This document shows positions 34,511 to 46,418 of a stretch of DNA of 64,000 bases, one piece after another. Below the pieces are notes generated by a model that searched no databases, was not told the DNA's origin, and was given only the letters and a program-made list of their open reading frames with translations. Position 1 is the first letter of the stretch. The number at the start of each line of letters is the position of its first letter. The stretch spans positions 273,046 to 337,045 of the forward strand of contig NZ_VEDO01000007.1 of the NCBI RefSeq assembly GCF_007677875.1, read 5' to 3'. Origin of the DNA: Variovorax boronicumulans (lineage in GTDB: Bacteria; Pseudomonadota; Gammaproteobacteria; Burkholderiales; Burkholderiaceae_C). Made by a program: the position numbers and the translations under genes.

Positions 34511-36670
34511 CTACAGCGCGCCCAGCACCGATGCGGAGAACAGCAGCGGCGCCGGCGCCGCTTCCTGGCTCCTGGCCCAGCCCAGCAGCGCCTCAGCCGG
34601 CATCGGCCGGGCGAACTGGTAGCCCTGCAGTTCGTCGCAGCCCATCTGCACCAGGATCTGGCTCTGCCCGGCGGTTTCCACGCCTTCGGCCACCACGCGC
34701 AGGCCCAGCGCATGCGCCAGCCGGATCACCGCATCGACGACGGCGCGTGCGTCCTGACTCTGCTCCAGATCCTGCACGAAGCTGCGGTCGATCTTGAGCT
34801 GGTGCGCCGGCAGCTGGCGCAGGTAGCTCAGGCTGCAGTAGCCGACGCCGAAATCGTCGATGGCGAGGAACACGCCGATGCGGGCCAGGTCGTCGAACAC
34901 GCGTTGCGTCTCCTGCACGTCCTCCATGGCCACCGACTCGGTGATCTCGCACAGCAGCTGCGCGGCCGGCACGGCGTGCCGGTTGAGCGCCTGGGCGATG
35001 CGCTGCACGAGGTCGCTCTCGCGCAACTGGTGCACCGAAAGGTTGATGGCCACGCGCATGTGCAGCCCGTCGCGCGCCCACGCCGCCATTTGCCGGCAGG
35101 CCTCCTCGATGACCCAGGCGCCCAGCTGGTTGATGAGGCCGAAGCGTTCGGCCAGCGCGATGAAGCGGTCCGGCTCGACCATGCCGCGCAGCGGGTGCTG
35201 CCAGCGCAGCAAGGCCTCCACGCCGTGGACCTGCCTGCGCTGCCCGTCCACCTTGGGCTGGTAATGCAGGACCAGCTGGCCGCGCGCCACGGCCTGGCGC
35301 AGGTCGGCCAGCAGGCTCATCTGCTCGCCGGCGTTCAGGTCCATGTGCGACTCGAACAGTGCGCAGCCGTTGCCGCCGTTGCGTTTGGCCGCGTACATCG
35401 CCGCATCGGCATTGGCCACCAGCTTGTCGCGCTGTCCATGTTCCGGGTAGACCGCCACGCCGACCGAGCCGGCCACCCGCACCGTGCGCCCGGCTGCCAC
35501 GAAGGGCGCATCCAGCGCCTGCACCACGCGGCCGGCCAGCGCCATGCAGTCCACCACGCTGCCGGCGTCCTCCACCAGCATCAGAAACTCATCGCCGCCC
35601 ATGCGGGCCACGGTGTCGCTGCTGCGCGCGAGCCGCTGCAGGCGGTCGCCGGCCTCTTTGAGCACCGCATCGCCGGCGGCATGGCCGTAGGTGTCGTTGA
35701 TGGGCTTGAAGCCATCCAGGTCGATGAACAGCACGCCGATCATTTCCGGCTTGCGCCCGCCGCCGCGCTCGGCCGCGCGGTCGTGCCGCTGCAGCGCGTG
35801 CTGCAGGCGGTCCTCGAACAGCAGGCGGTTCGGCAGGCCCGTCAGTGCGTCGCTGAACACGCGCCTGTGCAGCGCATGGTTGTCCGACTCCACCAAGCGC
35901 AGGCGCGCCTGGGCCACGCCCAGCGAGGCGTTGTCGCGTTGCACGCGGCTGTCCAGCGCGGCCAGCACCAGCGTCGCGGCCAGCAGCACGGCGCAGACCA
36001 CGCCCACGGCCACGGCCAGGCCGGAGCCGCCCAGGGCGTCCGCACTCAGGCACAACGTGCCCACGGGAAAAGCGGCGGCCTGCATGCCGGTGTAGTGCAT
36101 GCCCGAGATCGCCAGGCCCATCACGGCCGCTGCGCCGATCTGGTAGGGGCGGCGCCGCAGGTCGTCGAAGCTGCGCAGCCAGAAGAACAGCCACAACGCG
36201 ACGCCCGAGGCGACCGCGGCGATCGTCGCCGAAGCCAGAACCCAGGCCATGTCCCAGACGATGGCGGGCGCCATGTCCAGCGCTGCCATGCCGGCGTAAT
36301 GCATGGCGCAGATGCCCATGCCCATGACCAGCGCGCCGGCCACCAGACGGGCAACGTCCAGCCGCCCCTGGCTGGCGACGCCGAGCGCCACGGCGGAAGT
36401 CAGCACGGCGGCGCACAGCGACGCCAGGGTCAGCCCATAGCTGTAGCCGAGCCGGATCGGCAGCGAGAAGGCCAGCATGCCGATGAAATGCATGGACCAG
36501 ATGCCCACCCCCATCACCAGCGAGCCCCCCGCCCCCCACAGCAACGCCACCAGGCGTTCCGGGCGGTGGACGCGCGAGGCAAGGTCGAGCGCGACATAGG
36601 ACGCCAGGGCCGCGATCACCACCGAGGTCAGCACACCCCAGGGGTCGTACGAAGTCGGGAGATAGAGCAT
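34511..36670 (-). CDS. MHYT-GGDEF-EAL membrane protein (c-di-GMP turnover), copy 1
   Basis: The 719-residue protein has an N-terminal MHYT sensor of about seven helices (1-240) with motifs at 60-62 (MHF), 123-125 (MHY) and 191-194 (MHYT), residues proposed to bind a metal such as copper. A GGDEF domain has an intact GGDEF at 358-362, and the EAL domain an intact EAL at 485-487 plus DDFGVGYCSLSYL. Both synthesis and breakdown of c-di-GMP are possible. ATG 36670 is chosen over a GTG at 36676: AGGAG spacing fits and the N-terminus then aligns with copy 2. Confidence 0.9.
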   Translation of the reverse strand: MLYLPTSYDPWGVLTSVVIAALASYVALDLASRVHRPERLVALLWGAGGSLVMGVGIWSMHFIGMLAFSLPIRLGYSYGLTLASLCAAVLTSAVALGVASQGRLDVARLVAGALVMGMGICAMHYAGMAALDMAPAIVWDMAWVLASATIAAVASGVALWLFFWLRSFDDLRRRPYQIGAAAVMGLAISGMHYTGMQAAAFPVGTLCLSADALGGSGLAVAVGVVCAVLLAATLVLAALDSRVQRDNASLGVAQARLRLVESDNHALHRRVFSDALTGLPNRLLFEDRLQHALQRHDRAAERGGGRKPEMIGVLFIDLDGFKPINDTYGHAAGDAVLKEAGDRLQRLARSSDTVARMGGDEFLMLVEDAGSVVDCMALAGRVVQALDAPFVAAGRTVRVAGSVGVAVYPEHGQRDKLVANADAAMYAAKRNGGNGCALFESHMDLNAGEQMSLLADLRQAVARGQLVLHYQPKVDGQRRQVHGVEALLRWQHPLRGMVEPDRFIALAERFGLINQLGAWVIEEACRQMAAWARDGLHMRVAINLSVHQLRESDLVQRIAQALNRHAVPAAQLLCEITESVAMEDVQETQRVFDDLARIGVFLAIDDFGVGYCSLSYLRQLPAHQLKIDRSFVQDLEQSQDARAVVDAVIRLAHALGLRVVAEGVETAGQSQILVQMGCDELQGYQFARPMPAEALLGWARSQEAAPAPLLFSASVLGAL

Positions 36671-36781
36671 CGGCACACTACTCCTCGTGCGCCCGCGCGT
36701 CGGGCATGGCGCAGTTTCTAATTGTTACTGAAATCGTGCGATTCAGGTGCAACTTTGGCGCCGGATTCAGAGCACATCGTC

Positions 36782-38956
36782 TCAGGCATGGCCGAGCACC
36801 GAATCGGAGAACGCCAACGGGCCCGCGCCGGGCGTGCGGTCGTCGTCGCCGTCCTGGGCCCAGGACTGCAGGGCCTGCGCCGACATCGGCCGCGCGAAGT
36901 GGTAACCCTGCAATTCGTCGCAGCCCATCTGCAGCAGGATGTCCTTCTGCGCCGCCGTCTCCACGCCTTCGGCGACCACGCGCAGGCCGAGCGCGTGCGA
37001 CAGGCGGATCACCGCGTCGACGACGGCCCGCGCGTCGTTGCTGTGCTCCAGGTCCTGCACGAAGCTGCGGTCGATCTTGAGCTGGCGCGCCGGCAGCTGC
37101 CGCAGGTAGCTCAGGCTGGAGTAGCCTGTGCCGAAGTCATCGATCGACAGGTACACGCCGATGCGCGCGAGGTTGTCGAAGGTGCGCTGCGTGGCCTTGA
37201 TGTCCTCCATGGCCACAGATTCGGTGATCTCGCAAAGCAGTTGCGAGGGCGGCACGAAGTTGCGCTGCAGCGCTTGCTCGATGCGCCGCACGAGATCGCT
37301 TTCGCGCAGCTGGTGCACCGACAGGTTGACCGACACGCGCATGCGCAGGCCCTGGTCGGCCCAGGCATGCATTTGCCGGCAGGCCTCGTCGATGACCCAG
37401 CCACCCAGCTGGTTGATGAGGCCGAAGCGCTCGGCCAGCGGGATGAACTCCTCGGGCTCCACGAGGCCGCGCTCGTGATGCTGCCAGCGCAGCAAGGCCT
37501 CCACGCCGTGCACCTGGCCCCGCTTGCCGTCGATCTTGGGCTGGTAGTGCAGCACGAGCTGGCCGCGCGCCAGCGCCTGGCGCAGGTCGCTGAGCAGGCT
37601 CAGCTGCTCGCCCGCGCTGCGGTCCATGTGGGCTTCGAACAGCGCACAGCTGTTGCCGCCATTGCGCTTGGCGACATACATCGCGGCGTCCGCGTTGGCC
37701 ACGAGCTTATTGCGCTCGCCCTGGTCCGGGTAGACCACCACGCCGATGGAGCAGCCGATCTGCACGCTGCGCCCCGCCACCTCGAAGGGCTGGCTCAGCG
37801 CCTGCGCCACGCGGCCGCCCAGGGTCATGCAGTCGGCCACGCTGCCAGCGTCCTCCACGAGCAGCAGGAATTCGTCACCGCCCACGCGCGCCACCGTGTC
37901 GCTGCTGCGCGCCAGCTGCTGCAGACGGCCGGCCGCGGCCTTGAGCACGGCGTCGCCGGCGGCGTGGCCGAAGAGATCGTTGACCGGCTTGAAGCCGTCC
38001 AGGTCGATGAACAGCACGCCGATGCGCTCGGCCTTGCGCTGGCTGATGCGCTCGTCGGCGCGCTCGTGGCGCGACAGGGCATGGGCCAGGCGGTCTTCGA
38101 ACAGCAACCGGTTGGGCAGGCCGGTCAGCGGGTCGCTGAAGGCGCGCCGGTGCAATTCATCGTTGGCCGACTGCAGCTCGGCATTGGCCGCCTGCAGCGA
38201 TGATGACAGCCGGGCCGTGCGGCGCTGCACGCGGTAGTCCCAGGAGGAAACCGCCAGCGTCAGCAGCAGCAACAGCACGCAGGCCACCCCCACCGCGATG
38301 GCCAGGCCGCGGCCACCCAGCGCGTCCACGCTCAGGCAGACCGCGTCCAGCGGGAAGGAGGCGGCCGCCATGCCCGCGTAGTGCATGCCGGCGATCGCCA
38401 GACCCATCACAACGGCCGCCACGATCTGGTAGATCCAGCCGCGCAGGCCTTGGAAGCCGCGCAGCCAGAAGAACAGGCACAGCGCCACGCCCGAGGCACC
38501 GACCGCGATCGCCGCCGAGGCCGCCACCCAGCCCATGTTCCAGACGATGCCGGGCGACATGTCCAACGCCGCCATGCCCGTGTAGTGCATGGCGCAGATA
38601 CCCAGGCCCATGACGCCCGCGCCGAGCAGCACGCGCGCCAGGCCCAGCCGCCCCAAGCTGGCGATACCCAACGCCACGCCCGAGGTGAACACTGCCGCCA
38701 CGAACGAGGCCGCCGTCAGTCCGGGCGTGTAGCCCAGCGGAATCGGCAGCGAGAACGCCAGCATGCCGACGAAGTGCATGGACCAGATGCCGGTGCCCAT
38801 GACCAGCGACCCACCGCTCCACCACAACAGCGCCGCGAGCCGATCGGGCTGGCGCACGCGCCGCGCCAGGTCGAGCGTCACATAAGACGCCACGGTGGCG
38901 ATCAGCACCGAGGCCAGGACGCCCCAGACATCGTAGGAGGTGGGAAGAAAGCGCAT
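36782..38956 (-). CDS. MHYT-GGDEF-EAL membrane protein (c-di-GMP turnover), copy 2
   Basis: This 724-residue protein is a paralogue of the downstream neighbour over its whole length, with the same three MHYT motifs (60, 123, 191), an intact GGDEF (VARVGGDEFLLLVED) and an intact EAL (GVEALLRWQ, with DDFGTGYSSLSYL). Most differences lie in the linker before GGDEF, which is 5 residues longer here. The two genes are tandem on the minus strand, 111 bp apart. AT-rich DNA upstream (38990-39055) probably holds its promoter. Confidence 0.9.
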   Translation of the reverse strand: MRFLPTSYDVWGVLASVLIATVASYVTLDLARRVRQPDRLAALLWWSGGSLVMGTGIWSMHFVGMLAFSLPIPLGYTPGLTAASFVAAVFTSGVALGIASLGRLGLARVLLGAGVMGLGICAMHYTGMAALDMSPGIVWNMGWVAASAAIAVGASGVALCLFFWLRGFQGLRGWIYQIVAAVVMGLAIAGMHYAGMAAASFPLDAVCLSVDALGGRGLAIAVGVACVLLLLLTLAVSSWDYRVQRRTARLSSSLQAANAELQSANDELHRRAFSDPLTGLPNRLLFEDRLAHALSRHERADERISQRKAERIGVLFIDLDGFKPVNDLFGHAAGDAVLKAAAGRLQQLARSSDTVARVGGDEFLLLVEDAGSVADCMTLGGRVAQALSQPFEVAGRSVQIGCSIGVVVYPDQGERNKLVANADAAMYVAKRNGGNSCALFEAHMDRSAGEQLSLLSDLRQALARGQLVLHYQPKIDGKRGQVHGVEALLRWQHHERGLVEPEEFIPLAERFGLINQLGGWVIDEACRQMHAWADQGLRMRVSVNLSVHQLRESDLVRRIEQALQRNFVPPSQLLCEITESVAMEDIKATQRTFDNLARIGVYLSIDDFGTGYSSLSYLRQLPARQLKIDRSFVQDLEHSNDARAVVDAVIRLSHALGLRVVAEGVETAAQKDILLQMGCDELQGYHFARPMSAQALQSWAQDGDDDRTPGAGPLAFSDSVLGHA

Positions 38957-39078
38957 CGAACCGTGCCGCCCGGTGCGGTCCGGGCGCCTGTGGCGAAAGC
39001 TTCATTATTGCCATTACCGCTCTATTCATCCGCCTATTTGTCACCAATTTGAGGACGAATGACCGGTGCGGACCCGCC

Positions 39079-39084
39079 CATAAT
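39079..39084 (+). promoter_or_regulatory. -10 box of the P1-family hydrolase gene, leaderless arrangement
   Basis: CATAAT stands 8 nt before the ATG at 39093; no Shine-Dalgarno. Confidence 0.5.
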
Positions 39085-39092
39085 CGCCGCCC

Positions 39093-40103
39093 ATGTCTTC
39101 GCCCACCTGGCCGGCCCCTGCCGGCGCCATCACCGACGTGGCCGGCATCGCGGTCGGCCATTTCACCGATTCCCGCCGTCCGACCGGCTGCAGCGTGGTG
39201 CTGGCGCGCGGCGGTGCCGTGGCCGGCGTGGACGTGCGCGGCGCCGCGCCCGGCACGCGCGAGACCGACCTGCTGGCGCCGTCCAACCTGGTCGAGCGCG
39301 TGCACGCCGTCATGCTGGCCGGTGGCAGCGCCTTCGGCCTGGCCGCGGCCGACGGCGCCATGCGCTGGCTCGAGGAGCAAGGCGTGGGGTTGGACGTGCG
39401 CTTCGCGACCGTGCCGCTGGTGCCGGCCGCCGTGCTGTTCGACCTGCCGCTGGGCGATGCCCGCATCCGCCCCGACGCGGCCGCCGGCTATGCCGCCTGC
39501 GCCGCTGCGAGCCACGATGCGCCGGCCCAAGGCAACGTGGGCGCGGGCGCCGGGGCCATGGTCGGCAAGGTGTTCGGCGCGGCGCGCGCCATGAAGGGCG
39601 GCATCGGCACGGCCAGCGTCCGCGTGGACGGCGTGACCGTGGGCGCCCTGGTGGCGGCCAACCCGCTCGGCGACGTGATCGATCCGGCCACGGGCCGCGT
39701 GGTCGCCGGCGCACGCACGGCCGACGGCCGCGCGCTGCTGGACACACGCCGCGCGCTGCTGGCCGGCGAGGCGCCCCGCCCCATCCTGGCCGGCACCAAC
39801 ACCACACTGGCCGTGATCGCCACCGACGCGGCGATCACCAAGCCCCAGGCGCACCGGCTGGCCCAGGCCGGCCACGATGGCCTGGCCCGCACCATCAACC
39901 CGGTGCACACCATGTCGGACGGCGACACCGTGTTCGCCCTGGCCACGGGCCTGGCCCAGGCGCCCGCGCCCGGCATGATGGTGCTGGCCACCATGGCGGC
40001 CGAGGCCGTGGCGCGCGCCGTGCTGCAGGCGGTGTGGGCAGCCGAGGCGATCAGCGCTGGCGATCTGCAGCTGCCCGCGGCCCGCGATTTCGCCCGCCCA
40101 TGA
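39093..40103 (+). CDS. P1-family (S58) self-cleaving aminopeptidase/amidase
   Basis: The 336-residue protein has the P1/DmpA fold: ITDVAGIAVGHFTD at the start, AVMLAGGSAFGLAAADG (72-88), GNVGAGAGAMVGK (147-159) and the processing site AGTNTTLAVIATDAAITK. Autocleavage would free Thr237 after Asn236 as the nucleophile. DmpA and BapA use serine, whereas NylC (nylon oligomer hydrolase) uses Asn-Thr, so this looks closer to NylC in chemistry. Substrate unknown. Its stop overlaps the TAXI gene start by 4 bp. Confidence 0.88.
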   Translation: MSSPTWPAPAGAITDVAGIAVGHFTDSRRPTGCSVVLARGGAVAGVDVRGAAPGTRETDLLAPSNLVERVHAVMLAGGSAFGLAAADGAMRWLEEQGVGLDVRFATVPLVPAAVLFDLPLGDARIRPDAAAGYAACAAASHDAPAQGNVGAGAGAMVGKVFGAARAMKGGIGTASVRVDGVTVGALVAANPLGDVIDPATGRVVAGARTADGRALLDTRRALLAGEAPRPILAGTNTTLAVIATDAAITKPQAHRLAQAGHDGLARTINPVHTMSDGDTVFALATGLAQAPAPGMMVLATMAAEAVARAVLQAVWAAEAISAGDLQLPAARDFARP

Positions 40104-41452
40104 AAGCCCTGCCCCGCACGCTGCGGCTCGCGCTGCTGGGCCTGCGCGACCTGCTGGTCTCGGCCGGCCCGCTGGTGCTGCTGCCTATCGCCATCCTGGC
40201 GGCCGCTTACTGGTACCTACAACCACAGCCGCCGACCAGCCTGCGGCTGGCCACCGGCCCGGCCGGCAGCGCCTATGCCACCTTCGGCCAGCGCTATGCC
40301 GAGGCGCTGCGCAGCCACGGCATCACGGTGGACCTCGTGCCCACCGACGGCTCGCTCGACAATCTCGCGCTGCTGCGCCAGGGCGGAGCCGACGCGGCCT
40401 TCGTGCGCGGCGGCAGCGCCGACCCGGTGGCCGACGAGGAAGCCGGCCTGCAGTCGCTGGGCGCGTTGTTCTACGAGCCGCTCTGGATCTTCTACCGGCC
40501 CGACGCCCTGCCGCCCGCGGCGCGGCGCGCCGGTCCGCTGCAGTCGCTGGCGACTCTCAAGCCCCTGCGCGTGAACGTGGACAAGGCCGGCAGCGGCGTG
40601 CCCGACATCCTGGAGCGCATGCTGCGCGCCAACCGGCTCGACCCGGCCGCCATGCAGATCTCGCACCTGGCGCAGAGCCCGGCCACCGAGGCGCTGGCAG
40701 GCGGCCTGCTCGACGTGGTGGTGCTGGCTTCTGCGCCAGAGTCCCCGCTCGTGCAGCGGCTGCTGCGCGCGCCTGGCGTCGCGCTGGTGGACCTGCGCCA
40801 GAGCGACGCCTACACGCGCCTGTTCCCGTTCCTCTCTTCCGTGCGCCTGCCGCGCGGCATCGTCGACCTGGCCCGCGACCAGCCGTCCGAGGACGTGGCC
40901 ATGCTGGCGGCCACCACCTCGCTGCTGGTGCGCGAGCAGACCCACCCGGCGCTGCGCCAGCTGCTGGCGCAGGCCGCCCAGGGCATCCACGGCGGAGCCG
41001 GCTGGTTCAACCGCGCGCGCGACTTCCCGAACACGCGCACCAGCGAGTTGCCCGTGAGCAGCGAGGGCGACCGCGCCATCAACGGCCAGCCGCCGTTCTG
41101 GCAGCGCTACCTGCCGTTCTGGGCCAGCAACCTGGTCGAACGCATGTGGCTGGTGCTGGGCGGCCTGCTGGTGCTGCTGCTGCCGCTGTCGCGCGTGGTG
41201 CCACCGCTCTACACCTTCCGCGTGCGCCGGCGTGTGTTCCGTTGGTATGCGCGCCTGCGCGAGATCGAGGCGCGCACAGGCGATGCCGACGCATCGCCCG
41301 AACGCCTGCTCGAAGAGCTGGACCACCTCGACCGTGTGGTCGACAAGGTGGCGGTGCCGCTGTCTTACGCGGACGAGCTGTACGCGCTGCGGCACAACAT
41401 CCATGCAGCGCGCAAGCGTGTGCTCGCGCGCCGCCTGGACCCGGGCGACTGA
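40100..41452 (+). CDS. Membrane-anchored TAXI-family (TRAP-type) binding protein
   Basis: The 450-residue protein has an N-terminal membrane helix (about 22-40), a TAXI solute-binding domain (about 46-310, starting LRLATGPAGSAYATFGQRYA, with the periplasmic-binding SLDNLALLRQGGADAAFVRGG), a second helix (about 349-369) and an 80-residue basic cytoplasmic tail with a predicted helical region. Ordinary TAXI proteins are about 320 residues, secreted, and sit beside TRAP permease genes; none is here. It may be a membrane-tethered sensor or receptor. Overlaps the P1 hydrolase gene. Confidence 0.82.
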   Translation: MKALPRTLRLALLGLRDLLVSAGPLVLLPIAILAAAYWYLQPQPPTSLRLATGPAGSAYATFGQRYAEALRSHGITVDLVPTDGSLDNLALLRQGGADAAFVRGGSADPVADEEAGLQSLGALFYEPLWIFYRPDALPPAARRAGPLQSLATLKPLRVNVDKAGSGVPDILERMLRANRLDPAAMQISHLAQSPATEALAGGLLDVVVLASAPESPLVQRLLRAPGVALVDLRQSDAYTRLFPFLSSVRLPRGIVDLARDQPSEDVAMLAATTSLLVREQTHPALRQLLAQAAQGIHGGAGWFNRARDFPNTRTSELPVSSEGDRAINGQPPFWQRYLPFWASNLVERMWLVLGGLLVLLLPLSRVVPPLYTFRVRRRVFRWYARLREIEARTGDADASPERLLEELDHLDRVVDKVAVPLSYADELYALRHNIHAARKRVLARRLDPGD

Positions 41453-43114
<1,662 letters not shown>

Positions 43115-43173
43115 GCAGAAGGTCCTGGACAGAGCGGAAAAAAGAAGGGCCGTAGAGACCGGCCGAATCGGGG

Positions 43174-43195
43174 ATTATCGTCTGCGTGCGACAAT
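43174..43195. promoter_or_regulatory. Back-to-back -10 boxes for ettA and rhlE
   Basis: GATAAT on the minus strand (43179-43174) points to ettA and GACAAT on the plus strand (43190-43195) points to rhlE. They are 10 bp apart, so the two promoters share their upstream DNA. The rhlE transcript would begin near 43202, giving a leader of about 175 nt. Confidence 0.5.
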
Positions 43196-43200
43196 GCGCC

Positions 43201-43376
43201 GGCGATGGCCTTCCAGTTGGCCATCGCACCAGCGCTCCGCTGGGGGGACACGGGCTCCGCCAAGGCAACCCGCTCCCTGCTTCTCCTCCAATACGTCTGC
43301 CTAAGACTGGTGCGATGGCCCTCCATCGCGACAGGCCGATCCCATAGCGCCCAGGAAGGGTGCCCCATTGCTGTCC
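43201..43376 (+). promoter_or_regulatory. Structured rhlE leader with two competing folds
   Basis: Four segments can pair: A GCGATGGCC (43202-43210), B GGCCATCGCACC (43219-43230), C GGTGCGATGGCC (43309-43320), D CCATCGC (43323-43329). A pairs with B (9 bp, 8-nt loop) and C with D (7 bp), or B with all 12 nt of C, closing 78 nt. A small hairpin CCAGCG-CTC-CGCTGG lies at 43229-43243. The two states exclude each other, as in attenuators, riboswitches and thermosensors. Cold-shock helicase genes often have such leaders; no known class is recognised. Confidence 0.55.
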
Positions 43377-45077
<1,701 letters not shown>

Positions 45078-45082
45078 GTTCC

Positions 45083-45466
45083 TCAGTCCCTCACGAACAG
45101 CGTGCGCAGGGGCTGGTCGCCGACCTGGCGGCTCCAATGCCCGTGCACGCTGGGGTCGAACGTGCTGCCTGGCGGCAGCACGTCGGCCGAATAGAAATGC
45201 TCGCCGGGCCCGAACACGCGCGAGCTGCCATCCTGCAGTCCGACCTCCATCTGGCCCGACAGGATCACCACCCACTGCGGCGTGAGCGTCACATGGAACT
45301 GGCTGCGAAAACCCACCGGGCTTTCGCGCAGCTGGTAGCCGCCGCTGGGCAGAAGCGCCGACAGCGCGGACTGCGGCGTGCCTTGGTCCAGCGCCACGTC
45401 TTCTTCCTTGAAGCGGGCGCGGCCATCGGTGTCGGTGAACAGAATCGTCTTGCGGAAAGTGGGCAT
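45083..45466 (-). CDS. Cupin-domain protein
   Basis: This 127-residue single-domain cupin shows the two conserved boxes: FRSQFHVTLTPQWVVILSGQ (about 57-76, metal histidine and the TPQWVVIL strand) and FGPGEHFYSADV. It starts at ATG 45466 with GAGG upstream. It is divergent from dgoK with only 51 bp between starts. Small stand-alone cupins can be sugar-acid isomerases, hydrolases or binding proteins; none is provable here, but the position suggests sugar-acid use. Confidence 0.8.
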   Translation of the reverse strand: MPTFRKTILFTDTDGRARFKEEDVALDQGTPQSALSALLPSGGYQLRESPVGFRSQFHVTLTPQWVVILSGQMEVGLQDGSSRVFGPGEHFYSADVLPPGSTFDPSVHGHWSRQVGDQPLRTLFVRD

Positions 45467-45491
45467 GCGGCAGATCCTCGGAAAGCCGCGC

Positions 45492-45509
45492 ATTGTCGCG
45501 CGGTATAAA
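45492..45509. promoter_or_regulatory. Divergent -10 boxes for the cupin gene and dgoK
   Basis: GACAAT on the minus strand (45497-45492) and TATAAA on the plus strand (45504-45509) are 6 bp apart. The plus-strand box lies 8 nt before the dgoK ATG, a leaderless arrangement. One bound protein could control both genes. Confidence 0.45.
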
Positions 45510-45517
45510 CGTCGCCC

Positions 45518-46414
45518 ATGCCATCGCCTTCCTTCCCTTTGCTCGCCATCGACTGGGGCACGAGTTCGCTGCGCGGCGCACGCATCGCCGCCGACGGACA
45601 GGTGCTCGAGCAGCGCAGCCTGACCCGCGGCATCCTGAGCGTGCCGGCCGGCGGTTTCGAGGCTACGCTCGACGAGGCCTTCGGCGATTGGCGCGCCCAG
45701 AGCGCGCTGTGCCTGGTCTCCGGCATGGCCGGCAGCCGCCAGGGCTGGATCGAGGCGCCTTACTGGCCCTGCCCGGCCGGCTTCGCCGAACTGGCGGCGC
45801 AACTGGCCTGGGTTCCGCAGGCGCGCAGCCCCGTCGCCATCGTGCCTGGCCTGTCCATGGACCAGGGCGGCGTACCCGAGGTGATGCGCGGCGAGGAAGT
45901 GCAGATCTTCGGCGCCATGCAGTGGAGCGGGCTGTCCGACGGGCTGTTCGTGCTGCCCGGCACGCACAGCAAGTGGGCGACGGCCGAGGCCGGCCGCGTG
46001 CACGGCTTTCGCAGCTTCATGACGGGCGAGGTCTACGCGCTGCTGAGCCAGCATTCCATCCTGGCGCGCACGCTAAACGCCGACGCGCCGTTCGACGAGG
46101 CCGCCTTCGTGCAGGGCGTGACCCGCGCGCGCGGTGCGGGCGGCCTGCTGCACCATGCCTTCGGCGCGCGCGCGCTCACGTTGTTCGGCCGGCTCGATGC
46201 CGACCGCATGGCCAGCTACCTCTCCGGCCTCGTGATCGGTGCCGAGCTGCACGGTGCCGCACCCCGGCCCGACGCGCCCGTGGTGCTGATCGGGTCCGAC
46301 ACGCTCACCGCCCGCTACGCGCTCGCGCTCGACGTCCACGGCGTCGCGAGCCGCCGCCTGGGCGCCGAGGCCACCTGGGCCGGGCTCCATGCCCTGGCCC
46401 GCACCCTGGATTGA
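45518..46414 (+). CDS. dgoK: 2-dehydro-3-deoxygalactonokinase
   Basis: This 298-residue sugar-acid kinase begins with LLAIDWGTSSLRGARIAADG, the phosphate-binding segment of the DgoK family, and carries PGTHSKWATAEAGRVHGFRS and FMTGEVYALL. It phosphorylates 2-dehydro-3-deoxy-D-galactonate for the Doudoroff (galactonate) pathway. The next gene is the matching aldolase, 4 bp after its stop. Confidence 0.93.
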   Translation: MPSPSFPLLAIDWGTSSLRGARIAADGQVLEQRSLTRGILSVPAGGFEATLDEAFGDWRAQSALCLVSGMAGSRQGWIEAPYWPCPAGFAELAAQLAWVPQARSPVAIVPGLSMDQGGVPEVMRGEEVQIFGAMQWSGLSDGLFVLPGTHSKWATAEAGRVHGFRSFMTGEVYALLSQHSILARTLNADAPFDEAAFVQGVTRARGAGGLLHHAFGARALTLFGRLDADRMASYLSGLVIGAELHGAAPRPDAPVVLIGSDTLTARYALALDVHGVASRRLGAEATWAGLHALARTLD

Positions 46415-46418
46415 CGCG

